A stretch of 26,431 nt of DNA from a virus. The stretch's first letter is position 1; every line of letters begins with the position of its first letter. This document shows positions 5,433 to 11,436 of this stretch, one piece after another. Made by a program: the position numbers and the translations under genes. The DNA is taken from IMG/VR virus record IMGVR_UViG_3300008217_000070, positions 1 to 26,431 of that record; one strand, written 5' to 3'. Under the pieces are notes generated by a model. The model saw nothing but the letters and a program-made list of their open reading frames with translations, searched no databases and was not told the origin of the DNA.

Positions 5433-5567
5433 ATGCGAGTGTCAAAAAAGACGAGTACAGGAAATAACAATAACCAAAAAACCTGTACTGAAAGGACTAG
5501 GAATGAAAACAAACCTAGATACACGTTACGCCCCGTCTGTGGTCACCCTACAGCTCTCCACTCGCAT
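5433..5567 (-). ncRNA. 135-base multi-branched RNA element (element D)
   Basis: A gene-free region closed by a perfect 9-base stem (minus strand ATGCGAGTG at 5559-5567 with CACTCGCAT at 5433-5441). Inside, on the same strand: a hairpin CTGT-A-GG-GTGA-CC-ACAG with a GNRA tetraloop and one bulged A; a 5-base AGACG/CGTCT pair enclosing two further hairpins; CTAGG/CCTAG with a 12-base loop; and AGTACAGG/CCTGTACT with a 20-base loop, followed directly by CGTCTTTTTT. The first and second stems share one or two bases and may alternate. This is far more pairing than expected for an AT-rich spacer. It may be an independent small RNA or a cis element. The last hairpin and T-run could also terminate. 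Confidence 0.62.
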
Positions 5568-5570
5568 TAA

Positions 5571-5738
5571 TTATTTATAATATTCTTCCTTTGTCATACC
5601 ATTGTATTCCCATACAGGAATATTGTAGGTAATAACTAATTCTATATCTTTAATCTCAGGTAGATTATCACTATCATACCCTAAATCCCTACCCATAGAT
5701 TCAAGGAAATTTGCCTCGTAATCACTTATTTTACTCAT
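5571..5738 (-). CDS. 55-residue hypothetical protein
   Basis: A small gene: acidic first half (SDYEANFLESMGRDLGYDSD) and a beta-like segment IELVITYNIPVWEYNG, ending in EEYYK. ATG 5738 lies inside the last codons of the upstream gene (8-base overlap), with GAGGT seven bases before it. I do not recognise a family. Structured element D begins four bases after its stop. Confidence 0.6.
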   Translation of the reverse strand: MSKISDYEANFLESMGRDLGYDSDNLPEIKDIELVITYNIPVWEYNGMTKEEYYK

Positions 5739-5892
5739 CTTTATACCTCGTTATTATTATTCTCTTTTTACCATTAATCTCATCATAATTAACATTAAGC
5801 TCATCACTTATTGTAAATCCATTGATGGTTAATACACTTTGTAATATGTCGTAAGTATCTTCTGTTAAGCCTCCTTTAAATTTTACTTTCAT
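5731..5892 (-). CDS. 53-residue hypothetical protein
   Basis: A small protein with alternating basic and hydrophobic residues (KVKFKGGLTEDTYDILQSVL, then NGKKRIIITRYKDE). It suggests a compact alpha/beta fold of the type seen in many tiny phage proteins. ATG 5892 has AAGGAG four bases upstream; an upstream in-frame start at 5922 has none. It overlaps its neighbours on both sides by 8 to 17 bases. Unknown function. Confidence 0.62.
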   Translation of the reverse strand: MKVKFKGGLTEDTYDILQSVLTINGFTISDELNVNYDEINGKKRIIITRYKDE

Positions 5893-6022
5893 TTTTCTCC
5901 TTAATTTTATCAATCCAATCACATAATTCTTTTGATGTGCAAGATTTCTTTTCTGTGTTTTCAGTAAAATAACTTGCGATAATCATATCTTTATAATACT
6001 TACTTTTGAATTTATATTTCAT
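5876..6022 (-). CDS. 48-residue hypothetical protein
   Basis: A Lys/Tyr-rich small protein (MKYKFKSKYYKDMIIASYF, then CTSKELCDWIDKIKEK). ATG 6022 follows AAGGAG by seven bases and overlaps the end of the upstream gene by 11 bases. Its own 3' end overlaps the next gene by 17 bases, including the ribosome binding site for it. No recognisable domain. Confidence 0.6.
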   Translation of the reverse strand: MKYKFKSKYYKDMIIASYFTENTEKKSCTSKELCDWIDKIKEKNESKI

Positions 6023-6224
6023 TTTCTTTCTCCTTATTATAGATTATAATAGATATTGGCTCAACATCAAATTCATCAGCATTTTCTTCCATTTCTCCAT
6101 CTGCTATTCTATCTTTATTATGTTCTTCAAGCCATTTTTCAAAGTTGTCTGTAACGCACTCCAACTCTCTAGGCTCATAATTTCTACATTCAAAATTATA
6201 ATATACTGCTACTAAATTATCCAT
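6012..6224 (-). CDS. Acidic hypothetical protein
   Basis: A 70-residue acidic protein (MDNLVAVYYNFECRNYEP, then a Glu/Asp-rich middle and ISIIIYNKEKENEI). Strong negative charge and small size are typical of early phage proteins that contact host factors or mimic DNA, but nothing specific is recognisable. ATG 6224 has AAGGAG four bases upstream and overlaps the upstream zinc-binding gene by 8 bases. Confidence 0.62.
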   Translation of the reverse strand: MDNLVAVYYNFECRNYEPRELECVTDNFEKWLEEHNKDRIADGEMEENADEFDVEPISIIIYNKEKENEI

Positions 6225-6462
6225 TTTTCTCCTTCCAATCGTTTATAGGCATAGGTGTACAGGCATCACTACATGCAATACACCAAAACAAATCGCCTGC
6301 TTCATTTGCATATTTATAATACACCCCATCAGCACAGGTAACATATTCGTTTGCACTTACCCATATTTTTTCTTCAATATCATCACCACCACAGGTATTA
6401 CAAACAATTAAGCTGTCGCCTTTTACTTTCTTTAAATCCCGCTTAAGTTTCTTTGTCATCAT
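6217..6462 (-). CDS. Small zinc-binding protein
   Basis: An 81-residue protein with two Cys pairs about 40 residues apart (CNTCGG near 21-24 and CIACSDAC near 61-68) around an aromatic core (KIWVSANEY, VYYKYANEAG). It resembles a treble-clef or zinc-ribbon fold seen in widespread small phage proteins. The start at 6462 has GGAAGGAG six bases upstream and overlaps the preceding stop as ATGA. Role unknown. Confidence 0.65.
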   Translation of the reverse strand: MMTKKLKRDLKKVKGDSLIVCNTCGGDDIEEKIWVSANEYVTCADGVYYKYANEAGDLFWCIACSDACTPMPINDWKEKNG

Positions 6463-6593
6463 TCGTTCTCCTTCCATATTTCTTGTTGTATATACAGCTG
6501 TAAAGATTGATGTAAATCTTCTCTTTCCTTAGCATCTGATGTAAACCAATCACAAAAGTGCTGTATTATATCCCATCTGTCTTCACTATTCAT
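6459..6593 (-). CDS. 44-residue hypothetical protein
   Basis: A small gene, MNSEDRWDIIQHFCDWFTSD followed by an acidic-aromatic helix with QSLQLYIQQEIW. AAAGGAG five bases before ATG 6593 and the ATGA overlap with the next gene support translation. It fills the gap between the WWWRPLWNY protein and the zinc protein exactly. No family recognised. Confidence 0.58.
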   Translation of the reverse strand: MNSEDRWDIIQHFCDWFTSDAKEREDLHQSLQLYIQQEIWKENE

Positions 6594-6603
6594 TTAATCT
6601 CCT

Positions 6604-7194
6604 TTAGTTTATTTCAAATCCACCACTTTGTATGCAAAACTCTGCAAACTCCTTAACATTATCTATATCAAATGGATAGTGTTTATTAAAGTTTGTTGAT
6701 TTACCTGTTTTTTTACAGTTTATGCAATCTTTCTTCTTGTTGTTTCCATGATTATTATTATTACACCTCATGCAATCATCGTCAGGTAAGTCCATTAAAT
6801 ACTGTTCATAGTCCACTTGGTATTGAAAAGTTGCCCCAATCTTTATCTGTTTTAATAATTTCTCACCTAACAGTTTTGCTCCTTTATCATCAAGCCCTGC
6901 CCCACTATTACCATGCCCATGTTCAAAGGTTTCTTCATCAATTAAATTAGGTGCAACAGCATAACAGTAGTTCCATAATGGTCGCCACCACCAACAGTTG
7001 TTCCTAAAATAACAACCTGGATTTTGTTGTTCATAATCATCTTTCTCAAGCCAATATGTTTCTCTTAGCTTTGTGTCTTTATCTAACAGTTTCCATTTTT
7101 CACGAAACTCCATTGAGTCGTATTTATATAATGTAGGAAACTTATCAATCTCTTTGTTCTGTTTTGGTTTTATACCATATACATCCATTCCCAT
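6604..7194 (-). CDS. Conserved phage protein, MGMDVYG/WWWRPLWNY family
   Basis: A 196-residue protein of a hypothetical family I recognise from many phages by its start MGMDVYGIKP and the block GCYFRNNCWWWRPLWNYC at about 60-77. The middle contains a His/Gly-rich stretch (HGHGNSGAG). Near the C-terminus two Cys pairs (DDDCMRC and KKDCINC) frame an Asn/Lys-rich insert and probably bind zinc. The biochemical function of the family is unknown to me. ATG 7194 has AAGGAG eight bases upstream. It is a free-standing member of the early-gene run, with 11 bases to the upstream gene. Confidence 0.72.
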   Translation of the reverse strand: MGMDVYGIKPKQNKEIDKFPTLYKYDSMEFREKWKLLDKDTKLRETYWLEKDDYEQQNPGCYFRNNCWWWRPLWNYCYAVAPNLIDEETFEHGHGNSGAGLDDKGAKLLGEKLLKQIKIGATFQYQVDYEQYLMDLPDDDCMRCNNNNHGNNKKKDCINCKKTGKSTNFNKHYPFDIDNVKEFAEFCIQSGGFEIN

Positions 7195-7205
7195 CTTATT
7201 TCTCC

Positions 7206-7949
7206 TTATTTTTGTGTGAATTGTACTCTGTTTTCTTGTTTCACTCCATAGTTGTATACCATTTCAATATTAGCTGTATATCCCTCTGGGTTTGCTTGTT
7301 TTGTTAGCATGTTTGAACATTTGTTGAGTTGATATATCATTCTATCGTGGTCATATTTACCTGAATCAAACACTTTGCCAAATCCCCATATGAATCTTGC
7401 AAATCTAACATGTTTGATATTGAATGATGTTTCAATGTCTTTTATATATCTAAGTATATTATGACCTCTAACAACAGTTAATGCTCTCCATTTTAATTCT
7501 TTAAATGATGCGTTTGCATAACCTCCACCATACATCATTATAAGAGCAGTTAGTGGTAGTTTTTCTTCACTGTATATTTTGTTTAAGAATACATAGTCAT
7601 TAATATTATCTGTTACTCCAAATTTAAGATAGTCTTTTAATTTCCATTTTCTTGATTTACCATTCAATGAAATCATTGCTCTGTTGCTTACGTTTTCAAA
7701 CTCATTGTAAATAATTGGTAGATTTAACCTCTTACATGCAATAATTGTATGCTGTCCATCAAATGTTTCATACTTACCTTTATGGTTTGATGATTTTCTT
7801 ACAGATACAGCTGATATTATTCCATGTTCTTTCATGCTCTCCATTATAGCTTTTATGCTATTATTGTCTATATCTCTCTGATGAGCTGGTGATATAAACA
7901 AGGAGTATTTCTTTGTTTCTCCTGTTTTTATGTATTTACTTATTATCAT
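7206..7949 (-). CDS. ParB/sulfiredoxin-like domain protein
   Basis: A 247-residue protein whose N-terminal 85 residues match the ParB/Srx fold: QRDIDNNSIKAIMESMKEHG at 24-43, then AVSVRK and YETFDGQHTIIACKRLNLP at 60-78, where DGQH replaces the usual DGxHR. In ParB this motif region binds and hydrolyses CTP. Other phage members are nucleases, or small regulators of unknown target. The remaining 160 residues have no helix-turn-helix I can identify but contain aromatic-rich helices (FARFIWGFGKVF). No parS-like repeats or ParA gene are visible. ATG 7949 has AAAAGGAG seven bases upstream. It overlaps the previous gene by 14 bases. Confidence 0.72.
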   Translation of the reverse strand: MIISKYIKTGETKKYSLFISPAHQRDIDNNSIKAIMESMKEHGIISAVSVRKSSNHKGKYETFDGQHTIIACKRLNLPIIYNEFENVSNRAMISLNGKSRKWKLKDYLKFGVTDNINDYVFLNKIYSEEKLPLTALIMMYGGGYANASFKELKWRALTVVRGHNILRYIKDIETSFNIKHVRFARFIWGFGKVFDSGKYDHDRMIYQLNKCSNMLTKQANPEGYTANIEMVYNYGVKQENRVQFTQK

Positions 7950-8259
7950 CTTCTGTCTCCTTTTCGTTTATGTGTTCATACAATCCCTCACAGATTGCTT
8001 CATATATATTCATTTGTATTTGTTTATATGGTTCACTGTCGCTACCACATTCAGGTATTTCTATCATAAGCCAAGTATTCCACGCTGCATATTGTGCAAT
8101 ATCCCAATAATATATTGGAACAGCGTTATCTGCTACTTCGTGCACTATGTCATCTTTGTCATAATTATCACCATCTTCTCCCCAATCAAAATCATTATCA
8201 AATGAATCACAGGCATCTCTGATTAACGATTTGATACTGTAATCTTTTTCTTTACTCAT
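7936..8259 (-). CDS. Acidic hypothetical protein
   Basis: A 107-residue strongly acidic protein (DSFDNDFDWGEDGDNYDKDD near the middle, ending EKETEDDNK). It has a helix-forming aromatic segment (YYWDIAQYAAWNTWLMIEIP). The family is unknown, but acidic proteins with this Trp/Tyr pattern are common in early phage regions. The open frame reaches 8379, but ATG 8259 with GGAG five bases upstream and an 8-base overlap with the upstream gene is the better start. Confidence 0.64.
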   Translation of the reverse strand: MSKEKDYSIKSLIRDACDSFDNDFDWGEDGDNYDKDDIVHEVADNAVPIYYWDIAQYAAWNTWLMIEIPECGSDSEPYKQIQMNIYEAICEGLYEHINEKETEDDNK

Positions 8260-8593
8260 CTGGCTCCATCCTTTCTCCAGCATACGCTGGGTCATAGTAT
8301 TCATCTTTTCTGTAAGTATACTTACTTGGGTCATCATAACATTTATCACAGTATAAACCTGTGTATATACCATAAGCATCAGCTCTTGCCCACATATGAT
8401 ATTCTACTGATGTTCTTGGCATATATTTTCCATATCCATTACATTTCCAACAGCCTTCATCATTAATATCTTCCTCGTAATCAATATTAGCATATCCTAT
8501 ACCTTCACAATCATCACACTCAATTTCTTTATTTGGAAACTCTTTATCAGGCTTACTGCAACCTCTACAGTGATATAAATAGTTGTTATCCAT
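8252..8593 (-). CDS. Cysteine-rich DnaJ-type zinc protein
   Basis: A 113-residue protein with four Cys pairs: Cys9/Cys12, Cys26/Cys29 (CDDCEGIGY), Cys48/Cys51 (CWKCNGYGK) and Cys82/Cys85 (CDKCY). The middle two are CxxCxGxG-type, as in the zinc domain of DnaJ. No J-domain is present. The C-terminal block (ADAYGIYTGLYCDKCYDDPS, then YRKDEYYDP and GERMEPDE) is one I recognise from many phage hypothetical proteins. It probably makes a small two-zinc scaffold for protein or nucleic-acid contact. ATG 8593 has GGGGAGGT six bases upstream and overlaps the upstream gene by 8 bases. Confidence 0.7.
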   Translation of the reverse strand: MDNNYLYHCRGCSKPDKEFPNKEIECDDCEGIGYANIDYEEDINDEGCWKCNGYGKYMPRTSVEYHMWARADAYGIYTGLYCDKCYDDPSKYTYRKDEYYDPAYAGERMEPDE

Positions 8594-8975
8594 ACACCAC
8601 CTCCCCAAAGCAAGCAGTCTGTACTACTATATCTGCATCATCAGCATCATATTGTTCATTTAATATTCTGCTAAGTGCTTTTGTGTATTTATATTCAGGG
8701 TTATCCATTTTCTGTAATGCATCAATGATTGATTTCTTTGTCATTACAACCTCGCCACCACTTATTGTATGTATAATGAGCTTTGCTTCTTTCAGCTTTG
8801 AGCCTGTTAAATACTCATGCTTCCAGCCTCCTACCTTTTTCATATCTTTATTATTATGACAACTAACATTATCTGCCCAATATGTTATGCCTCCCTCAAA
8901 TGCAGTGCATAATATATCTTCAATCAGCTCGTCAGATATTTCTAGCCTTCTGTTTATTATATTCATTTCACTCAT
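8586..8975 (-). CDS. Conserved phage protein (TYWAD / FGEVVYG family)
   Basis: A 129-residue protein of a widespread phage family of unknown function. It is recognisable by ITYWADNV near residue 30, the middle block GWKHEYLTGSKL, and the C-terminus DADDADIVVQTACFGEVVYG. The last motif is almost invariant in the relatives I recall, which suggests a structural or ligand-binding role for the end. ATG 8975 shares its last base with the preceding stop (ATG-A/TAATG arrangement), with AGGAGGT upstream. Confidence 0.68.
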   Translation of the reverse strand: MSEMNIINRRLEISDELIEDILCTAFEGGITYWADNVSCHNNKDMKKVGGWKHEYLTGSKLKEAKLIIHTISGGEVVMTKKSIIDALQKMDNPEYKYTKALSRILNEQYDADDADIVVQTACFGEVVYG

Positions 8976-9178
8976 TATACCTCCTTTTTATTTGAATCAT
9001 GTAAATACTCTAAGTTTTCTGTATTGTGATTTTCTTTAATTGCTTTAACTCTACAAAATAAATGTGGAAAACCTAATACAGCCTTACCAACAGCTTGATA
9101 TTTATCTACATAATCCCATATTTCTATTCCATGTGTCATTCCAGCTTTGTTTTCAAGATATACTTTGCATTTTTTCAT
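8975..9178 (-). CDS. 67-residue hypothetical protein
   Basis: A small basic protein (MKKCKVYLENKAGMTHGIEI, then a helix and VKAIKENHNTENLEYLHD). The fold is probably alpha/beta. ATG 9178 has GGGAGGT eight bases upstream and overlaps the upstream stop by one base. No recognised family. Confidence 0.62.
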   Translation of the reverse strand: MKKCKVYLENKAGMTHGIEIWDYVDKYQAVGKAVLGFPHLFCRVKAIKENHNTENLEYLHDSNKKEV

Positions 9179-9522
9179 TACACAAACCTCCCTTCAAGGT
9201 GTTCAATTGGATAATCAGGATATAGCACAAATAATTGAGATACCAAATCATTGTATTCATATACAGTTAAATCAGTTAAGTCTTCCACTTGTACCCAATT
9301 ATCTTTACAACCATCTGATAGTTTTTGCCTACTTTCTAAATACACATTACCTTTCCATTCACTTACAATAAACTCAACTTCTGATACTTTAATGATTGGT
9401 TTCCCAATAATAGTCATCAGTTTTTCTATTAGTTCATCTTGTGTTATTTCTCTTTCAATATGACAGTCAACCAAATCACGTATCCTTTCCATCTCTGTCT
9501 TTTTACTTGCTGTTTTTTTCAT
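9178..9522 (-). CDS. Hypothetical protein, alpha/beta
   Basis: A 114-residue protein with a charged N-terminal helix (EMERIRDLVDCHIEREITQDE), a beta-rich middle (IIKVSEVEFIVSEWKGNVYL) and a C-terminal acidic/aromatic part (YEYNDLVSQLFVLYPDYPIE). I do not recognise the family. Before ATG 9522 lie four tandem AAAGG units (9525-9544), the nearest two bases from the start codon. Any of the others could serve as the ribosome binding site, so translation strength may depend on repeat number. Confidence 0.66.
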   Translation of the reverse strand: MKKTASKKTEMERIRDLVDCHIEREITQDELIEKLMTIIGKPIIKVSEVEFIVSEWKGNVYLESRQKLSDGCKDNWVQVEDLTDLTVYEYNDLVSQLFVLYPDYPIEHLEGRFV

Positions 9523-9524
9523 TG

Positions 9525-9544
9525 CCTTTCCTTTCCTTTCCTTT
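9525..9544 (-). repeat. Four tandem AAAGG units in a leader
   Basis: On the minus strand the pentamer AAAGG is repeated four times without interruption directly before the start codon of the 114-residue gene (after AAAGAA on the 5' side). Two similar units lie before the gene at 9869. Each unit is a usable Shine-Dalgarno core. Short tandem repeats at this place can change copy number by slippage and tune expression. Confidence 0.8.
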
Positions 9545-9555
9545 TCTTTAAAGTT

Positions 9556-9621
9556 TTGTGTAGGTAGCTATAATGAGGCTATACTTTCAAGCTCTGATAA
9601 TAACATTTATCACCTACACAA
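9556..9621 (-). ncRNA. Three-way-junction RNA element (element E)
   Basis: Between the genes ending at 9624 and starting at 9522, a perfect 10-base stem (minus strand TTGTGTAGGT at 9612-9621 with ACCTACACAA at 9556-9565) closes a 46-base interior. The interior contains GATAA/TTATC with a six-base loop and a TAGC/GCTA hairpin, giving a plausible three-way junction. No T-run directly follows. It sits in the 5' leader of the 114-residue gene, three bases after the previous stop. Confidence 0.55.
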
Positions 9622-9623
9622 TA

Positions 9624-9869
9624 TTATCTTACTAAATTTATCAGTTGCTTTGCTTGAACATAATGCTTCTTACAAAACCAGCCGTTAATATTGTGTCTAT
9701 TCTTTGTTTTCCAAATCAGGAACTCGCCACCTTTTGATTCAAATTCTTTTCCACAGGCTTTGCATTTCCTTTTCTTTGGTGTTAACACAATATTAATAAC
9801 GCCATCATAATCAACAACTTGCTTCACATGATATTTCTGTTTTACTTCGCTGTCCATATTTACTCGCAT
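9624..9869 (-). CDS. Small zinc-finger-like protein
   Basis: An 81-residue basic protein. KRKCKACGKEF at about 34-44 and WFCKKHY at 64-70 give a CxxC...CxxH set that can bind one zinc, in a fold like an HNH-type or treble-clef knuckle. There is no catalytic HNH histidine pair that I can see. The N-terminal 30 residues are beta-rich (YHVKQVVDYDGVINIVLTP). ATG 9869 has AAAGGA four bases upstream. It is the first gene after the terminator at 9941-9975. Confidence 0.66.
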   Translation of the reverse strand: MRVNMDSEVKQKYHVKQVVDYDGVINIVLTPKKRKCKACGKEFESKGGEFLIWKTKNRHNINGWFCKKHYVQAKQLINLVR

Positions 9870-9906
9870 ATTTTCCTTTCCTTTTTCACTATCACATTTT
9901 TCTACA

Positions 9907-9935
9907 TAATTAAACTTGTATTAAATAATTGTCAT
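9907..9935 (-). promoter_or_regulatory. Possible promoter after the terminator
   Basis: On the minus strand ATGACA (9930-9935) is followed after 17 bases by TAATTA (9907-9912), just downstream of the intrinsic terminator and ahead of the gene starting at 9869. A promoter here would explain transcription of the following gene run. Both boxes depart from consensus and the region is AT-rich. Confidence 0.3.
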
Positions 9936-9940
9936 ATAAC

Positions 9941-9975
9941 AAAAAACCCCAAACAAAATTAATTGCTTGAGGTTT
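9941..9975 (-). terminator. Intrinsic terminator
   Basis: Minus strand: AAACCTCAAGCAA pairs over 13 positions (two G-U) with TTGTTTGGGGTTT around a six-base loop and runs into TTTTTTG. It lies 27 bases after the stop of the first left-arm gene (10003), so most transcripts from the 10461-10488 promoter should end here. On the plus strand the hairpin is followed by a weaker TTATTGTTTTT. Confidence 0.85.
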
Positions 9976-10002
9976 ATTGTTTTTACTTGTTACTAAATAA
10001 AA

Positions 10003-10446
10003 CTACTTTTTTATCGTGCTTTTAAAAAAGATAGTTTGTCCGTTCTTTACTACATAAGGTGTTTCTTGTGTTTGAAAGCCACAACAATAGATAGTAAAGT
10101 TACCTATTTTAAATCCACCTTGTGTAGTTGTACCGTCTTTAGCTTTAAACGTGCTTTCTTTACTCGGTAAAACTAGTTGATAACCTTTAACGTTTGAGCT
10201 ATATACCTCGCCACTCTTTTTAGTGTGCATTACTATTGTATCGCCAATCTCGTAGTAATACTCGCTAAATTCCGTGCAAAGTGTTTCATGCATAACCTCG
10301 TTCAACCTTTCACTTATTACTTTTTTCAATGAATGGTTTTTAGTCTTTGTTGCACTTGTTTTTGTTGGAACATCTAAGCCCATTAAATTAGCTAAATCTT
10401 CTTTAGTCATTGTTGCACTTGGATTTACTGATTTTTCTTTAGACAT
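10003..10446 (-). CDS. Hypothetical protein under its own promoter
   Basis: A 147-residue protein: a Ser/Thr/Lys-rich, probably disordered N-terminus (about 1-38), a helix (KKVISERLNEVMHETL), and a beta-rich C-terminal domain (YYYEIGDTIVMHTKKSGEVY, then GGFKIGNFTIYCCGFQTQ). I do not recognise it. It is a single-gene unit, flanked by a sigma70-like promoter and a strong terminator. That is unusual in this compact genome and suggests high or early expression. ATG 10446 has AAGGAT eight bases upstream. Confidence 0.72.
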   Translation of the reverse strand: MSKEKSVNPSATMTKEDLANLMGLDVPTKTSATKTKNHSLKKVISERLNEVMHETLCTEFSEYYYEIGDTIVMHTKKSGEVYSSNVKGYQLVLPSKESTFKAKDGTTTQGGFKIGNFTIYCCGFQTQETPYVVKNGQTIFFKSTIKK

Positions 10447-10460
10447 AGGATTATCCTTCC

Positions 10461-10488
10461 ATTATCTTTTATTTAGTTAAATTGTCAA
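10461..10488 (-). promoter_or_regulatory. Sigma70-type promoter, leftward
   Basis: Minus strand TTGACA (10483-10488), 16-base spacer, GATAAT (10461-10466). The -35 box is a perfect consensus and the -10 box matches five of six. Transcription would start about 10 bases before the coding region, giving a very short leader that carries the ribosome binding site. Confidence 0.72.
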
Positions 10489-10624
10489 AAAGCCACGCCG
10501 TAGCGTATTCAAATATAATAATAAAAAGATATATAACAATAGAAAATAATATAAATAATAAGGAACATTATAAAATATTATTAGTATATTAGTTATCAAA
10601 TAAATAATGAAAGGACGTAAAGTT
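10489..10624. promoter_or_regulatory. Divergent intergenic region
   Basis: The switch point between leftward and rightward transcription. It holds a small GC-richer island with the inverted repeat ACGC-cgta-GCGT (10495-10506) just upstream of the leftward -35 box, a possible operator. Very AT-rich DNA follows, with several TATAAT-like boxes (for example near 10514-10519) that could serve the rightward genes. No single rightward -35/-10 pair stands out. Confidence 0.45.
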
Positions 10625-10798
10625 ATGAGAATAGTAAATAAAAATATCGTCATAAATAAGAGTATTTATGAACAAGTTAATATATTTATATTAAATGAAT
10701 ATATCAATAGAATAAATAAGAATACGCATGATTACAAGGTATTAACAACCGAAAAACAATATAAAATAATCGTAACACCTAAATTGGAAAGGGCATAA
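10625..10798 (+). CDS. 57-residue basic protein
   Basis: First gene of the short rightward operon. It is rich in Ile, Asn, Lys and Tyr (MRIVNKNIVINKSIYEQVNI, then HDYKVLTTEKQYKIIVTPKL), with beta-forming segments and no recognised motif. ATG 10625 has AAAGGA nine bases upstream; an in-frame ATG at 10607 lacks one. The next gene starts two bases after its stop. Confidence 0.6.
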   Translation: MRIVNKNIVINKSIYEQVNIFILNEYINRINKNTHDYKVLTTEKQYKIIVTPKLERA

Positions 10799-10800
10799 AC

Positions 10801-11232
10801 ATGAAAAGAATAATAAATAATATATTAGAATGGATTGGGTATCATTTTGTAGGATATAAAGTGGACATAAAACACCTTGAAAAAAGAATAGAAGCACTTG
10901 AAACGCCCGAAGTATTACAAACGCCGTTTAATGATAACGAATGTAATATATGCGATGAAGTCGGGCGTAATTGTGCCGAACTACAAACGAAACTAGATGA
11001 AGTAGTAAAAGAAAAAAAACAATATGTTAAAAAGTATCTTCATTTAATGGTAAAATATAAAGCAATAAGAATGAATGAAAAAAGTATATATGACTTAAAT
11101 GAACATATAGAAAAGCTAGTTGATGAATTAATAGAATGTTGTAATTATGGAAGTTTTAATACAAAAGATGAAATAAAAGAAATAATAACTAATCATATTA
11201 ACTTAAGTGATGAAAGGGGTGAAAATGCTTAG
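10801..11232 (+). CDS. Coiled-coil protein with amphipathic N-terminus
   Basis: A 143-residue protein. The N-terminus (RIINNILEWIGYHFVGYKVD) is amphipathic and may touch a membrane. Residues about 24-37 and 57-110 form heptad-like helices (KHLEKRIEALE, then ELQTKLDEVVKEKKQYVKKY). CNICDEVGRNC at about 47-57 holds three cysteines that might bind metal. Function unknown. AAAGG lies upstream of the ATG, and the gene overlaps the next by 8 bases. Confidence 0.65.
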   Translation: MKRIINNILEWIGYHFVGYKVDIKHLEKRIEALETPEVLQTPFNDNECNICDEVGRNCAELQTKLDEVVKEKKQYVKKYLHLMVKYKAIRMNEKSIYDLNEHIEKLVDELIECCNYGSFNTKDEIKEIITNHINLSDERGENA

Positions 11233-11407
11233 TAGAAAACATTATGTAAGTATTGCAAAGATAATCAATGAGAACACAACACAAGACACTTACGGCGATG
11301 AACATATACACAAGGATGATTTAATAAATGATTTGTGCATTATGTTTGCACGTGATAATAGTTTATTTAGTCGTAGTAGATTTGTTAGTGCTTGTAATGA
11401 TGAGTAG
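11225..11407 (+). CDS. Conserved small phage protein (RKHYVSIAKII family)
   Basis: A 60-residue protein of a family found in many phages. It opens LSRKHYVSIAKIINENT, has a middle helix with a DDLINDLCIMFARDN pattern, and ends SLFSRSRFVSACNDE, equivalent to the common DNPRFDRERFLxAC ending. Its function is not known to me; the constant small size suggests a helical adaptor. ATG 11225 has AAAGGGG upstream. It is the last gene of the rightward early operon, followed 30 bases later by a terminator. Confidence 0.72.
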   Translation: MLSRKHYVSIAKIINENTTQDTYGDEHIHKDDLINDLCIMFARDNSLFSRSRFVSACNDE

Positions 11408-11436
11408 ATAGTCCGCGATTATAGTTGTTATAATAG

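Noticed and set aside
5433-5567. tRNA or tmRNA-like gene
   Set aside because: No T-loop, anticodon arm or CCA end can be laid on the stems, and the outer stem is 9 bases with a very different internal layout.
6006-6215. Hydrophobic plus-strand ORFs in the left arm (also near 263, 608, 7913, 8533)
   Set aside because: They are antisense shadows of the minus-strand genes; Phe/Ile/Tyr richness follows from AT-rich antisense codons, and no ribosome binding sites are present.
7879-7886. Hammerhead-ribozyme core CTGATGAG on the plus strand
   Set aside because: It lies inside the ParB-like coding sequence on the other strand, with no matching GAAA segment or stems around it.
10482-10519. Rightward promoter TTGTCA...TATAAT
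   Set aside because: The spacer is 26 bases, too long for a sigma70 promoter; the TTGTCA is better explained as the complement of the leftward -35 region.
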